Assembly (NCBI GenBank): GCA_028285545.1
Contig: JANQPA010000105.1
Coordinates: 62,001-126,000, forward strand
Direction: 5' to 3'
DNA from: Saprospiraceae bacterium
Lineage (GTDB): Bacteria > Bacteroidota > Bacteroidia > Chitinophagales > Saprospiraceae
Length of the DNA stretch: 64,000 bases
The position numbers and the translations under genes are program-made. This document shows positions 47,125 to 55,553 of this stretch, in pieces. Each line of letters opens with the position of its first letter. Position 1 is the first letter of the stretch. The notes beneath the pieces were generated by a model, which made no database searches, had not been told where the DNA came from, and saw only the letters and a program-made list of their open reading frames with translations.

Positions 47125-48681
47125 TTAATTGTCTTTTACATTTGAGAAATCAATGGAGATTTTTTCATATTTCCTTTCCAAAGCTTTTAGGCTAATGGGG
47201 TTGTTCTTTAAGTATTTATCGAAAAAACTTCTCACCAAGGTTCGTTGCAACTCCATTGCTTCCACATCTCCTTCAGTTATGAACTTTAAATCCGTGAAGT
47301 TGTCGTGAGAAAACCCTTTGATTGAAATCTGATAACAATCTTGCTTGGAATTTTGAATAAATGTTGAAGCTCTTAAATATCTATCTCCTTCCTGATTACT
47401 TGACACAAACATAAAAGGGGTTTCAAGCTTATTGCCAAATAGATTTCCAAACTGAAAACCATCCAAGTTTATACCCGCTTTTATTGGAGTATTACCAAAA
47501 CACATTTGCCCTGCTGTTGCTCCACCTAAAGAATGACCAAATATTCCAATTCTATTTAGGTCAAAAACTCCAGATAGTTTTTTACCCCTATGATTTATTT
47601 CTGCTAACTTGTCAATTGCCGCTCTAGTATCTGACTCCCATAAATTGGTACTCTCATTGTGCAATGGAGTTAACTCAAGCATTTTTTGATAGGCTTCAGT
47701 ATTGTCCTCAATATTATTAGAGCTTAAAATTGCTGATTGCCATCTTCCAATTTCTGCACCAATTAATTCAGGCGCTCGTTTTAAATAAAACTCGTTGTCA
47801 GGTGAGTTAGGTACAACTGCTCCACTCTCTTTTATTAAAAGAGCTGATTCGTTTTCATGTCCAATACTCACCACTATATATCCATGACTTACTAAGTCTT
47901 CAAAAACAGTTTGATATACCTGAGAATAACCGCCATATCCATGATTGTAGATAAGGACAGGGAATGTTTTATTTGGAATGGCTGGAGCATTTAAGATCGA
48001 ATGACTTTCAATCTCAGAGAAATAGCTTATTGAAAAACCTGGAAATCCAAGGAAATTGGAAACACTTGATATGACATCTTGGGTTCTAAAAGGTAGCTTT
48101 TCTTTTGATTTAGAATTCGTCGGATACCAAATTTGAAAGGAGAGAAACCTTCCGTTACCGGATTGTTTTTTATCATAAAAGAAAGTTCTTTGCCCAATTT
48201 GGAATTTACCAGAAGGAGTAAGCATTTTAGGAAGATCCTTTTTTAGCATTTCTTCATGACCGAAAGAAATTTCTAAGATTTTATATTCATTATTTTGTTT
48301 TTTAAATGCTGCCTTGAAAGGTTGAGAAATGCTGTTTTGGCTAGATCTTTTAGTAGTTAGTGTTCCATATTCATAATAGAGTGTCTCGGTTCCATTTGTG
48401 GAATCAACTTCATAGCTAATATTGTCAATATCATTTCTAGAAAAAACAAATTTGTAAATAGAAACAATTCCGGTTTTACCTTTAATGGGCATTAATTCTG
48501 TGGTATACATAATAGCATTAATGTCAAAAACATCTTCAATTCCTTGTATGCTTTTTGTGTTTTCAGCTTTCTCCAAATGTTTTATTCTGTAATTATCATT
48601 TTTTGTTTCCTGTCCATTACAAGAAAGCAATAGGCTCAATACCAGCAATAATGTGATAAATTCTATTTTCATATTTTTCAT
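47125..48681 (-). CDS. Lipoprotein: DUF4440-like domain fused to a PAF-acetylhydrolase-like domain
   Basis: A 518-residue lipoprotein (lipobox LLSC, Cys21). Residues 40-155 resemble a DUF4440/NTF2-like domain (DVFDINAIMYTTELMPIKGK, YEYGTLTTK). Residues 165-505 are an alpha/beta hydrolase of the platelet-activating-factor acetylhydrolase type: LIYNHGYGGYS, then the nucleophile elbow GIFGHSLGGATAGQ near 385, a NLDGFQFG acid region and the GFSHDNF histidine. It is probably a periplasmic or surface esterase. The fusion of the two domains is unusual. A second in-frame ATG lies nine bases downstream. Confidence 0.83.
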   Translation of the reverse strand: MKNMKIEFITLLLVLSLLLSCNGQETKNDNYRIKHLEKAENTKSIQGIEDVFDINAIMYTTELMPIKGKTGIVSIYKFVFSRNDIDNISYEVDSTNGTETLYYEYGTLTTKRSSQNSISQPFKAAFKKQNNEYKILEISFGHEEMLKKDLPKMLTPSGKFQIGQRTFFYDKKQSGNGRFLSFQIWYPTNSKSKEKLPFRTQDVISSVSNFLGFPGFSISYFSEIESHSILNAPAIPNKTFPVLIYNHGYGGYSQVYQTVFEDLVSHGYIVVSIGHENESALLIKESGAVVPNSPDNEFYLKRAPELIGAEIGRWQSAILSSNNIEDNTEAYQKMLELTPLHNESTNLWESDTRAAIDKLAEINHRGKKLSGVFDLNRIGIFGHSLGGATAGQMCFGNTPIKAGINLDGFQFGNLFGNKLETPFMFVSSNQEGDRYLRASTFIQNSKQDCYQISIKGFSHDNFTDLKFITEGDVEAMELQRTLVRSFFDKYLKNNPISLKALERKYEKISIDFSNVKDN

Positions 48682-48691
48682 TCTAAATGCT

Positions 48692-48892
48692 CTATATCTG
48701 GCTATTCGCCTTAAAGTTCCGGATATTCAGCTTTATTTTCTTGATTTTTTCAAGTAAGCCTAAAGCCTCTTCTCCCGTAATCCCAGGATCTAGATCTTCT
48801 TCCCGAATTTCTTTAGCAAGTTCATTCACAAAAGCCTAGAAGGCTTCAGACTCCAAACAAATGATGGGGATATGGGTTGAAAAATCAGATAT
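48692..48892 (-). pseudogene. Decayed HTH gene, copy A
   Basis: The stretch matches the truncated HTH gene at 50980-51126 over 43 codons (shared SDFST/SNFST start, LESEAF, ELAKEIREEDLDP, ITGEEA). Here the start codon is ATA, codon 19 is TAG and the Trp of WITGEEA is Gly. The frame then runs to a stop at 48692 with sequence unlike a normal HTH. Upstream DNA is also similar to copy B. It is a dead copy of an excisionase/MerR-like small regulator. Confidence 0.7.
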
Positions 48893-48927
48893 AGATTGAT
48901 GAATGTATCCTGTAAATTAATTACAAC

Positions 48928-48935
48928 CAAATATA
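48928..48935 (-). promoter_or_regulatory. TAnnTTTG element before HTH copy A
   Basis: TATATTTG on the minus strand, 36 bases before the former start codon, matches the Bacteroidota -7 consensus and is conserved in copy B. No TTTG -33 element stands at the usual distance. Confidence 0.4.
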
Positions 48936-49001
48936 AGGAAATAGAATCGATGGACTTAATACTCAAATTGATGGTATTTTTATGAAAAGGTAAAATATTA
49001 A

Positions 49002-49032
49002 CCTTATCAAAAGATCGCAGCCTTGATAAAGG
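49002..49032 (-). terminator. Imperfect hairpin after the glycoside hydrolase gene
   Basis: CCTTATCAA at 49002-49010 pairs with TTGATAAAGG at 49023-49032 with one bulged base. Read on the minus strand it is followed by TTAATATTTT. It lies about 50 bases after the stop at 49080 and may be a weak terminator. Confidence 0.35.
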
Positions 49033-49079
49033 TAAAGACTTGAATAAGGAAGGATAATAATATTAAAAATTAATTTTTT

Positions 49080-51026
49080 CTATCGATTCACCACTATGAA
49101 GGGTAAACCAATATTAATTTTATTATCCACAATTCTTATTACATAGTTTCCGGAGGATAAACCCAATGATTTTAAATCAAATTCATGTGTAGTTATATTT
49201 GAAAGCCCATTAATTTTGTGCTTACTTAATAGCTTCCCATTTGAATCAAAAATTAAAATCTGTTTTTCTCCATGAGAAAATCCAGTCAAATCAATTTGTA
49301 AATAATCAATTGCAGGGTTAGGAAAAGCCTTTATTTTAAGCCCTGAAGCCAATTCAGTAATAGAGGTACTCAATGCAGCCCTAACAATAACCGTATCAGG
49401 CATACTGAAACTATATCCATCCCATACTTTTAACTCTACCGTATAGTCTCCTTCTACATCAGTTTGTAAAATGGGTCTTGAGGAACTTATAAATTGGAGT
49501 TCTGCCTGACTAGATTCTGGTTTTTCTACTAATGTCCATTGATAAGTAATACGATCTCCTTCGGGATCAAAACTACTTCGTCCATTTAGAGTAACTTTGT
49601 CTCCAGGTTCTACAACTACATCCTCTCCTGCAATTGCTACCGGGTTATCTGATACAAACAATGACATAGTATCTAAAGAAGTGTTTTCACTTCCATCACT
49701 TAATCTTAACTGGAATTGATATTGCCCTGGCGAATCCGGAATTATCAATATTTCCAGAGAATCAGGATTAGATAATTCTAATATACTTCCTGCAGGTTGT
49801 TCGATAATGGTCCATTCAAGATCTGGGTTGGTACCGGAAGGGATATTACTTCGCAGAGCTGACAAATTCAATTCCTGTCCTAAACCAATTGTTTGATCTT
49901 CACCAGCAAAAGCCACCAAGTATTCTAGTTCGCCTACAAACTTTGCTTTTAGAGCTAAGGCATGTGAAAATAAAGGAAGTTCATAAGCATTGGTTTGTTT
50001 GACTACTTCTATTTCCTCCAGATAAATTTGACCTGAAACAATATCCTGCATTTCTAATTGATATAAACCAAACTTTATCTTGGATAAATCGACCACTGCA
50101 GTTTCAATATTATTAGGTAAGTTTTCATCGTAGATCAAACCAAAATATTGATCGGTTTCTACTTTAAATCCAAGAGTTTTAAGATTATCTCCATTATTGT
50201 GAGCATTGAATTCCCAATCTTCCATTTCTCCGTTTTTCACAAAATCCTCTAAGGCCACAAAAGAAGATGGACTTTGAAATAAGTCTGTCCAATTTTTATC
50301 ATAATGCACTTGCCAGCGCCAGATCAAATGAGGTACTCTAGAAAAAATTCCAGACCAGATGGCCAATCGCTGTTCATTGAAGGGCACATCCCCATCACCG
50401 GAGTAGCCATATTCTCCACAAATTACTGCTGCCTCTGTCTCAGCTATGGCTTCTAAAAATGATTGATCTTTTCTTACCAATTCGTTTACAATATTACCAG
50501 AAGGATAGGTATGATATTGGATCATATCAATACCTTGACGATTGGCTAATTCTATTAATTGTTGATCATCTGCACTGGTAGTTACAATATGATTAAAAGG
50601 ATCAATAGACTTTAGATACTGGCCAATCTCATCATGCCATTCGATCACTTCCTCTCTCCACTTCTTTGATTGATTAGGATAATTCCCGGTCCATTGTACT
50701 TCATTAAATAATTCCCAGGCAAACAATTCAGGTGCATATCCCCAACGAGCAACAATATACCTCAGGAGTTTTTTAGCATACTTCTTTGCTGTTTCATTAT
50801 AAAAGAATTCTTCCGGACGACTTAATGGGCCTCCATTGGAGTTACGATATGGACTTTCCGACCAGTTAGAATTTACAGTCTGAGAAAACATGCCATGGTG
50901 GAAAATACACATCTGAAGGTAAATGTTATTTTTATTACACACTTCCAATAGCGAATCTTGTTTAGCTGCAGCAATTGGACTATAGCTGCCTAATCCTAGC
51001 CTCTTCTCCTGTAATCCAGGGGTCAA
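49080..51026 (-). CDS. 5'-truncated T9SS glycoside hydrolase (cellulase-like TIM barrel)
   Basis: The frame gives 648 residues but has no signal peptide, and its first nine residues read out of frame through a neighbouring HTH gene. From residue 10 on it is the later part of a family 5-like TIM barrel: WELFNEV (Asn108, Glu109) supplies the acid/base and ICGEYG (Glu205) the nucleophile. Two PKD-like domains (AGEDQTIGLGQELNL and AGEDVVVEPGDKVTLNG) and a type A sorting domain (IKAFPNPAIDYLQIDL) follow. The missing N-terminus, including the export signal and first barrel strands, makes it probably inactive. The start codon of the frame is a TTG. Confidence 0.75.
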   Translation of the reverse strand: MTPGLQEKRLGLGSYSPIAAAKQDSLLEVCNKNNIYLQMCIFHHGMFSQTVNSNWSESPYRNSNGGPLSRPEEFFYNETAKKYAKKLLRYIVARWGYAPELFAWELFNEVQWTGNYPNQSKKWREEVIEWHDEIGQYLKSIDPFNHIVTTSADDQQLIELANRQGIDMIQYHTYPSGNIVNELVRKDQSFLEAIAETEAAVICGEYGYSGDGDVPFNEQRLAIWSGIFSRVPHLIWRWQVHYDKNWTDLFQSPSSFVALEDFVKNGEMEDWEFNAHNNGDNLKTLGFKVETDQYFGLIYDENLPNNIETAVVDLSKIKFGLYQLEMQDIVSGQIYLEEIEVVKQTNAYELPLFSHALALKAKFVGELEYLVAFAGEDQTIGLGQELNLSALRSNIPSGTNPDLEWTIIEQPAGSILELSNPDSLEILIIPDSPGQYQFQLRLSDGSENTSLDTMSLFVSDNPVAIAGEDVVVEPGDKVTLNGRSSFDPEGDRITYQWTLVEKPESSQAELQFISSSRPILQTDVEGDYTVELKVWDGYSFSMPDTVIVRAALSTSITELASGLKIKAFPNPAIDYLQIDLTGFSHGEKQILIFDSNGKLLSKHKINGLSNITTHEFDLKSLGLSSGNYVIRIVDNKINIGLPFIVVNR

Positions 51027-51126
51027 GATCTTCTTCCCTAATCTCTTTAGCCAGTTCTTTCACAAGCATTTTGAATGCTTCAGACTCCATGCTAATGATG
51101 CGTATAGGGGTTGAAAAGTTAGACAT
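50980..51126 (-). pseudogene. Truncated HTH gene, copy B
   Basis: The ATG at 51126 starts a 48-residue frame: SNFSTPIRII, then ESEAFKMLVKELAKEIREEDLDPWITGEEA, then five foreign residues and a stop. WITGEEA is where the helix-turn-helix of excisionase/MerR-like small proteins begins, so the DNA-binding part is lost. The similarity to copy A ends at 50998, exactly where the glycoside hydrolase sequence begins. Confidence 0.7.
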
Positions 51127-51162
51127 AAATAATGTGGAATATCCGGTTTAAATAATTCAACT

Positions 51163-51170
51163 CAAATATA
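51163..51170 (-). promoter_or_regulatory. TAnnTTTG element before HTH copy B
   Basis: TATATTTG on the minus strand, 37 bases before the ATG at 51126, at nearly the same distance as in copy A. Conservation between the two copies supports a promoter role. Confidence 0.4.
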
Positions 51171-51193
51171 ATGAATTATAAATACAAACAGAT

Positions 51194-51286
51194 ATGACAA
51201 CGATTCCGACAACTCATCTATTTTGGTAAAATCTAAATCACTGCTTTTCAATAGCCTTTATAAATGTTGGAGGGTCTGGATGGGAC
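51194..51286 (+). repeat. 93-base direct repeat, left copy
   Basis: Aligns without gaps to 61006-61098. By hand count 75 of 93 positions agree (about 80%); the first 21 bases (ATGACAACGATTCCG and on) and the last 13 (GTCTGGATGGGAC) are identical. The two copies bracket the block of six genes between them. Confidence 0.8.
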
Positions 51287-51562
51287 TTGACAAAAGATAG
51301 TAACATCCTGCATTTTTCTTATCAAAACGCCCCACAAGTTCCATTAGAGGGCATTCCAAAAAGAAAAAAATCAAATAGGCTTGTCAGATTTGATTGTGGT
51401 TTTTATGGAGGCGACTGCCTTATAACATTGTGGCTCTTAGAGTTTTTTCATGGCAAATTCTTATATTTCAAAACTTGCCTTGTTTTTCTAATTTTCAATA
51501 GGCCACTTTTTTCGGTGAAAGTCAAAGTCACCTTCTCAAAAATGAAATATCATTATAAAATT
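51287..51562. other. Spacer between repeat and first block gene
   Basis: 276 bases with no gene I can support. A 108-codon plus-strand frame starting at a TTG runs into the 3' end of the membrane-protein gene on the other strand; its composition is unlike a protein and it is treated as chance. No clear terminator follows the membrane-protein gene. Confidence 0.4.
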
Positions 51563-52717
51563 TTAGTTTATAATAGAGGGCAAAGGTATTCCATTATTCA
51601 ATCTTTCTCCTAAAAGAAAAGCAACTCTTCCTCTACCAACTCTATTAAGTGGTTCATTTGGTAATAATGCTTTAATTAATTTTTCTTTTATAACTTCTCG
51701 AACTCTATCATACTCCAATCTTGTAACAAACCTTATGCTATTACCGATTAACTCTAAAGCATCATCAACTCCCTCTTGAAAATATTCTTTGGCCTGTCGC
51801 ATTGTATTATTGGGTCTTGGATTAGTTTCTCCCCAAATTATCCTAGTAAATCCATTCGCATAAATGTTAAAAAAACCTCTCCGGTAGCCTCTTGCCCTTT
51901 CTGCTCTCAATATCTCTACAGTTACTTTAGCTATTGCAAATGCGATTACAAAACCTAATAAAAAATATCCAGTTGCTGCTCCAGCTCTAGTAGCCACGAT
52001 GACTCTTAAGACTCTAACCAATCTTAAGGCACGGGTTGCACCAGCAATGCCAATTCTTCTTTCTAAATGATCAAAAATTAACTTCCACCCCCCTAGAGAA
52101 ATAGCAAAATTAAAAACAACTTGTCCTGTGAAAATCATTTCTATTGGAGCGTTTCTAACTGTGAATTCACCAAATGAATTTTCAAAGATATTCGCTCTCA
52201 TTGTAGCAACCCCTAGACTCAATGCTGGTGGTAGAATACTAAAGCCAGGAGTTGGGCCAAATTCCCATTCAATATTTAATACCTGCCCTTCGGTAAAAAC
52301 CGCTGGAACAGTAACTGTTTCAATTATCATTTGCTCGAAGTCAATGTCCCCTTGCTCCCTTGAACGCCTTTCTATAGAGGATTGGATTGCTTGAAAAATT
52401 CTCTCTCCCCAACTAACAAAAACTGCTCTAGTTAATACATAATTTAAACGACTATTTATTGTTTGTTCCACAACTCCTCGATTTAAGATATATCTAAAGC
52501 GAGGATTGTTGTTTTTATTTTGCAATGTAAACCTACCACCAAGACTGGTATTAATTTTGAATTTACCTCCAGCTTGTATTGTAGAAATTCTAAAATTTGG
52601 AAGTTCGTATTCAATTGCGAATTGACTTTTAGACAAAATAGTTCCACCATTTTGTGTAGTTAAGCCATTATTTGAATTACCCTTATGTTCTATGATTGAT
52701 CTATCTCCGTTCCCCAT
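51563..52717 (-). CDS. Unknown protein with one membrane helix
   Basis: 384 residues, not recognised. Residues 30-75 are strand-rich with Gly and Asn repeats (GGKFKINTSLGGRFTLQ). Residues 80-135 are helical and charged. The region 135-215 is again beta-like, followed by a basic helix (RALRLVRVLRVIVATR, 229-244) and a clear hydrophobic helix at 248-267. A charged helical C-terminus follows. There is no signal peptide. It is the last gene of the minus-strand block, 437 bases after the coiled-coil gene, so it may have its own promoter. A pore-forming or membrane-docking role is possible but unproved. Confidence 0.7.
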   Translation of the reverse strand: MGNGDRSIIEHKGNSNNGLTTQNGGTILSKSQFAIEYELPNFRISTIQAGGKFKINTSLGGRFTLQNKNNNPRFRYILNRGVVEQTINSRLNYVLTRAVFVSWGERIFQAIQSSIERRSREQGDIDFEQMIIETVTVPAVFTEGQVLNIEWEFGPTPGFSILPPALSLGVATMRANIFENSFGEFTVRNAPIEMIFTGQVVFNFAISLGGWKLIFDHLERRIGIAGATRALRLVRVLRVIVATRAGAATGYFLLGFVIAFAIAKVTVEILRAERARGYRRGFFNIYANGFTRIIWGETNPRPNNTMRQAKEYFQEGVDDALELIGNSIRFVTRLEYDRVREVIKEKLIKALLPNEPLNRVGRGRVAFLLGERLNNGIPLPSIIN

Positions 52718-53154
52718 CTTTTTGAATTATTAATGGAATATCTACTTCAAAATATTATTTAATGCTATTAAATAGAACTATAAATAAATTTGAAGAGAGA
52801 TTGAATTGCCTTATAAATTTTAGACTATTTTAATATTTCAGAGTAAGACAATTTTTTGGTCCTGAATTTGGAATCTATTATTGATTGTTTAATGTTCCAA
52901 AGTTAGAATTTACGAACTCCGTTTGTAGTTAGGATACTACTATTCATTTCTATTAAAGTTCTATAACCTAAAATGCGACTGCAAAATGAACCTATTTACT
53001 ATTAAATTCTAATGCAATTCAATTTTAATATATTTAACAAATTATACTCTATGAATATCTGCTGCAAACTCTAACAATAAGTTTTGGGATCTGAGTATTG
53101 GAAAAAACAGCTTTTATTAGACTTATCCTGCAAAATTTATTTTACTTCACATGA
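52718..53154. other. Long AT-rich intergenic region inside the block
   Basis: 437 bases between two genes on the same strand, long for a block whose other gaps are 29-130 bases. It probably holds a promoter for the membrane-protein gene; a TAATATTTTG stretch lies just before that gene, and the same ten bases occur upstream of the HTH paralogues. No gene or hairpin is seen. Confidence 0.45.
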
Positions 53155-55524
53155 TTATTCTTGTATATTGGTAGAATGATTATCCTTATTTAGGATTTCG
53201 ATTCTTTTTTCAATGTTAGAATCTTCAAAATCCTCCTCATTTAATCTAGCAGCCAAACGAATATTCTCTAATTCCATATGACGAACTTCAGCCTGAACCT
53301 TCTTAACATCAATCGCTCTGTGTACCAGTTTGAAGTCTTCAAGTAATGGATTGGTTCCTGGTAATGATTCTATATATAATGAGTCTGTTGGTACTATGAC
53401 AATATTTTCATCATCATCCGGTTGTAATAGTTTTTGTGTCATAACATGACATACAGCCTCCTTGATTTCTTCTTGAGATAATAATTCTGGATTTATCTCA
53501 TGTACCTTTTTGAGATAATCCTTAAATTCTTCAAATGTGAAATTTCCAAATGGATCTGCATCTCTTAATTTCACTTGTTCTCCAGAATAATCCTCATAAC
53601 TAGCTTTCATAAACTTAGTGATGACATTGTCTTCTTTCATAGGGAACATCATGTAATTTCCCTTGAAACCTATGAGGTTATCCAAATCACAAATTTCAAC
53701 CAGCTTTTTTGTAGGTAATTTTTCTCCTGCTCTTGCAAGACTGATTTTTGGAGCAGACAGTTCAAAAGCATATCTATTTACATTTCTATTAACTCCTTCA
53801 AAATCAGCGGAAAAGGCTAAAGGATTTTTTATATCTAATTTTCTGAATTTATTGATTGGCTGTTGCTTAGTATATCTTTTTTCTAGATTTGGCACTTCGA
53901 TATTGTAAAGACGAAAGTACCTTTGATCAGTTGGTTCATATTCCCAAATCGCTTGCATATAATGCAGAATATTATCTTTCACATGAATTCTTAATCGGTT
54001 TATTTCTGTTTGCTTATTTAAGTGGTCTTTAGTCGCTATAACTAGATCTTGGGTTGCCTTATCCAGTAATGAATTTGCTTGTACTAACTGTCTTTGGATA
54101 CCCATAAGCTCATCCTCTAATCTTTCTGAAGAAGATTGTAAATAGCTTTCACGAACTTTAATTATTTCCAAATCTCCCCCTTCTCCTCCTCCAAAAAATT
54201 TTTCGTCAAGCTTTTCTAATAGTCCTTCATTTGAGTTTTGAGCCCTTATTCTGGCTTTTTCTTCAACTAATTCTTCAATCCTTTTTGTAAGGGTGTCCAA
54301 GGAGTCTTGTCTTGAAGTAATTTGTTGCCGAAGATCCTCAACAATACTTGCTTGAGTTTCTGCGTGATCTTGCAAAAGGTCAAGAGAGAATTCCTCCCCA
54401 ATTAGGCTTTGGGATAAAAAGTCTAATGCAGGTATAAATGAATCATCCAGCATAGCTCTCCTTAAAATCCAGTCATGCTTAATAAGCCAGTCCTCATCGA
54501 TTTCTTCTGGCTTTGGTACTTCATTGGCAACTAGTATGACAGGGGTCAAACTATGAATCTTTTCATTTATGCGGTATCTTCGTTGAAGTTCGAAGAAGAG
54601 AAAAGTTACAGGTATTTCGTCGTTTGGATTAGAAATTTCTCCTGATTCTGTAAATTCTGATTCAAACAACTCATCAGTACTAATTTCTACTTTTCTCTCT
54701 TGTTTATACTCTTGTGCTGCCTTTAAAACGGACTCTCTAAAGGTTTTTTTAGTCTTGGAAGACTCTTTTGAATCATCCTTTTCAAATCCAGTATTCGTTC
54801 TAATGCTACCTAATTTAAAATTAAAAGTACCCTCAGACGAAATACTAAAATTAGTTTTTTGTGCAGCTTTTCTAACAATTTCGGCATCAGCACGCCTGGT
54901 TTCCTGAGTTTCCTTTTTAGAATTATAAAGGTTACTCTCAATTTCTTTCCTATTACGTTTAGTAACAACTTTTCGCTTTTTAGAATATTTCCTCGTTTCT
55001 TTTGGAGCTAAGGGAATGCTCCCGACCATTTCTCCGACCTGATAATCTTCAGGTTTCCATTCTTGTCTATAGTTAACTAATATTCCAAAATTGACTGAGT
55101 TTGGAGCAAAAATATCAAATCGATGAGGTTCTGCAAGCTGTTCTGCAAGCTCGACGAATAAGTTTTGCAACCTGCTTGGTTCAGAAAAAACAGCTTCCAC
55201 TTTTGTACTTAACAATATCTGTCTTGCCTCGCTTCGTCTTCTAGCTAGCTCCTCTTTAGAAATTCCAGAGTCATTAATCGGGTTATTTTCTCCATTTCCT
55301 CCAGAAATGATATCTTTTATTGAGGTAAAAGCCTCTGGAATAATTGGGATTGCACTAGAAACTATTGCAGTAGGCGAAATTTTTTTTGAAACCTCTACTG
55401 CCTTTGCAATTCCTTTGCCAGCTGTTACACCTGCCTTTTTTATACCTCCAAATACTTTTCTTCTCCTTTCTTTTCTTCTTTGTCTTCTTTTTGCTCTTCT
55501 TGCTTTCCTTCTTTTTCTTCCCAT
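53155..55524 (-). CDS. Unknown coiled-coil protein with a strongly basic N-terminus
   Basis: 789 residues, no named family. Residues 3-23 are almost all Arg and Lys, followed by a Gly/Ala-rich, mildly hydrophobic segment (26-75) and a Ser/Gly linker. GEMVGSIPLAPKETRKYSKKR (near 164-183) starts a beta-like domain. Residues 385-520 form a long coiled coil broken by a Gly-rich loop at 445-450. Near the C-terminus PTDSLYIESLPGTNPLLEDF is followed by a helix with VKKVQAEVRHMELENIRLAARL. No signal peptide or enzyme motif is seen. The basic start could bind nucleic acid or acidic lipids. It follows the transthyretin-like gene after 29 bases. Confidence 0.75.
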   Translation of the reverse strand: MGRKRRKARRAKRRQRRKERRRKVFGGIKKAGVTAGKGIAKAVEVSKKISPTAIVSSAIPIIPEAFTSIKDIISGGNGENNPINDSGISKEELARRRSEARQILLSTKVEAVFSEPSRLQNLFVELAEQLAEPHRFDIFAPNSVNFGILVNYRQEWKPEDYQVGEMVGSIPLAPKETRKYSKKRKVVTKRNRKEIESNLYNSKKETQETRRADAEIVRKAAQKTNFSISSEGTFNFKLGSIRTNTGFEKDDSKESSKTKKTFRESVLKAAQEYKQERKVEISTDELFESEFTESGEISNPNDEIPVTFLFFELQRRYRINEKIHSLTPVILVANEVPKPEEIDEDWLIKHDWILRRAMLDDSFIPALDFLSQSLIGEEFSLDLLQDHAETQASIVEDLRQQITSRQDSLDTLTKRIEELVEEKARIRAQNSNEGLLEKLDEKFFGGGEGGDLEIIKVRESYLQSSSERLEDELMGIQRQLVQANSLLDKATQDLVIATKDHLNKQTEINRLRIHVKDNILHYMQAIWEYEPTDQRYFRLYNIEVPNLEKRYTKQQPINKFRKLDIKNPLAFSADFEGVNRNVNRYAFELSAPKISLARAGEKLPTKKLVEICDLDNLIGFKGNYMMFPMKEDNVITKFMKASYEDYSGEQVKLRDADPFGNFTFEEFKDYLKKVHEINPELLSQEEIKEAVCHVMTQKLLQPDDDENIVIVPTDSLYIESLPGTNPLLEDFKLVHRAIDVKKVQAEVRHMELENIRLAARLNEEDFEDSNIEKRIEILNKDNHSTNIQE

Positions 55525-55553
55525 TTTAATTACATTTAGAGTTACTTTAATAT

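Noticed and set aside
51287-51613. 108-codon plus-strand frame after the left repeat
   Set aside because: Opens at a TTG at the very end of the repeat, has an odd composition and overlaps the end of the membrane-protein gene on the other strand.
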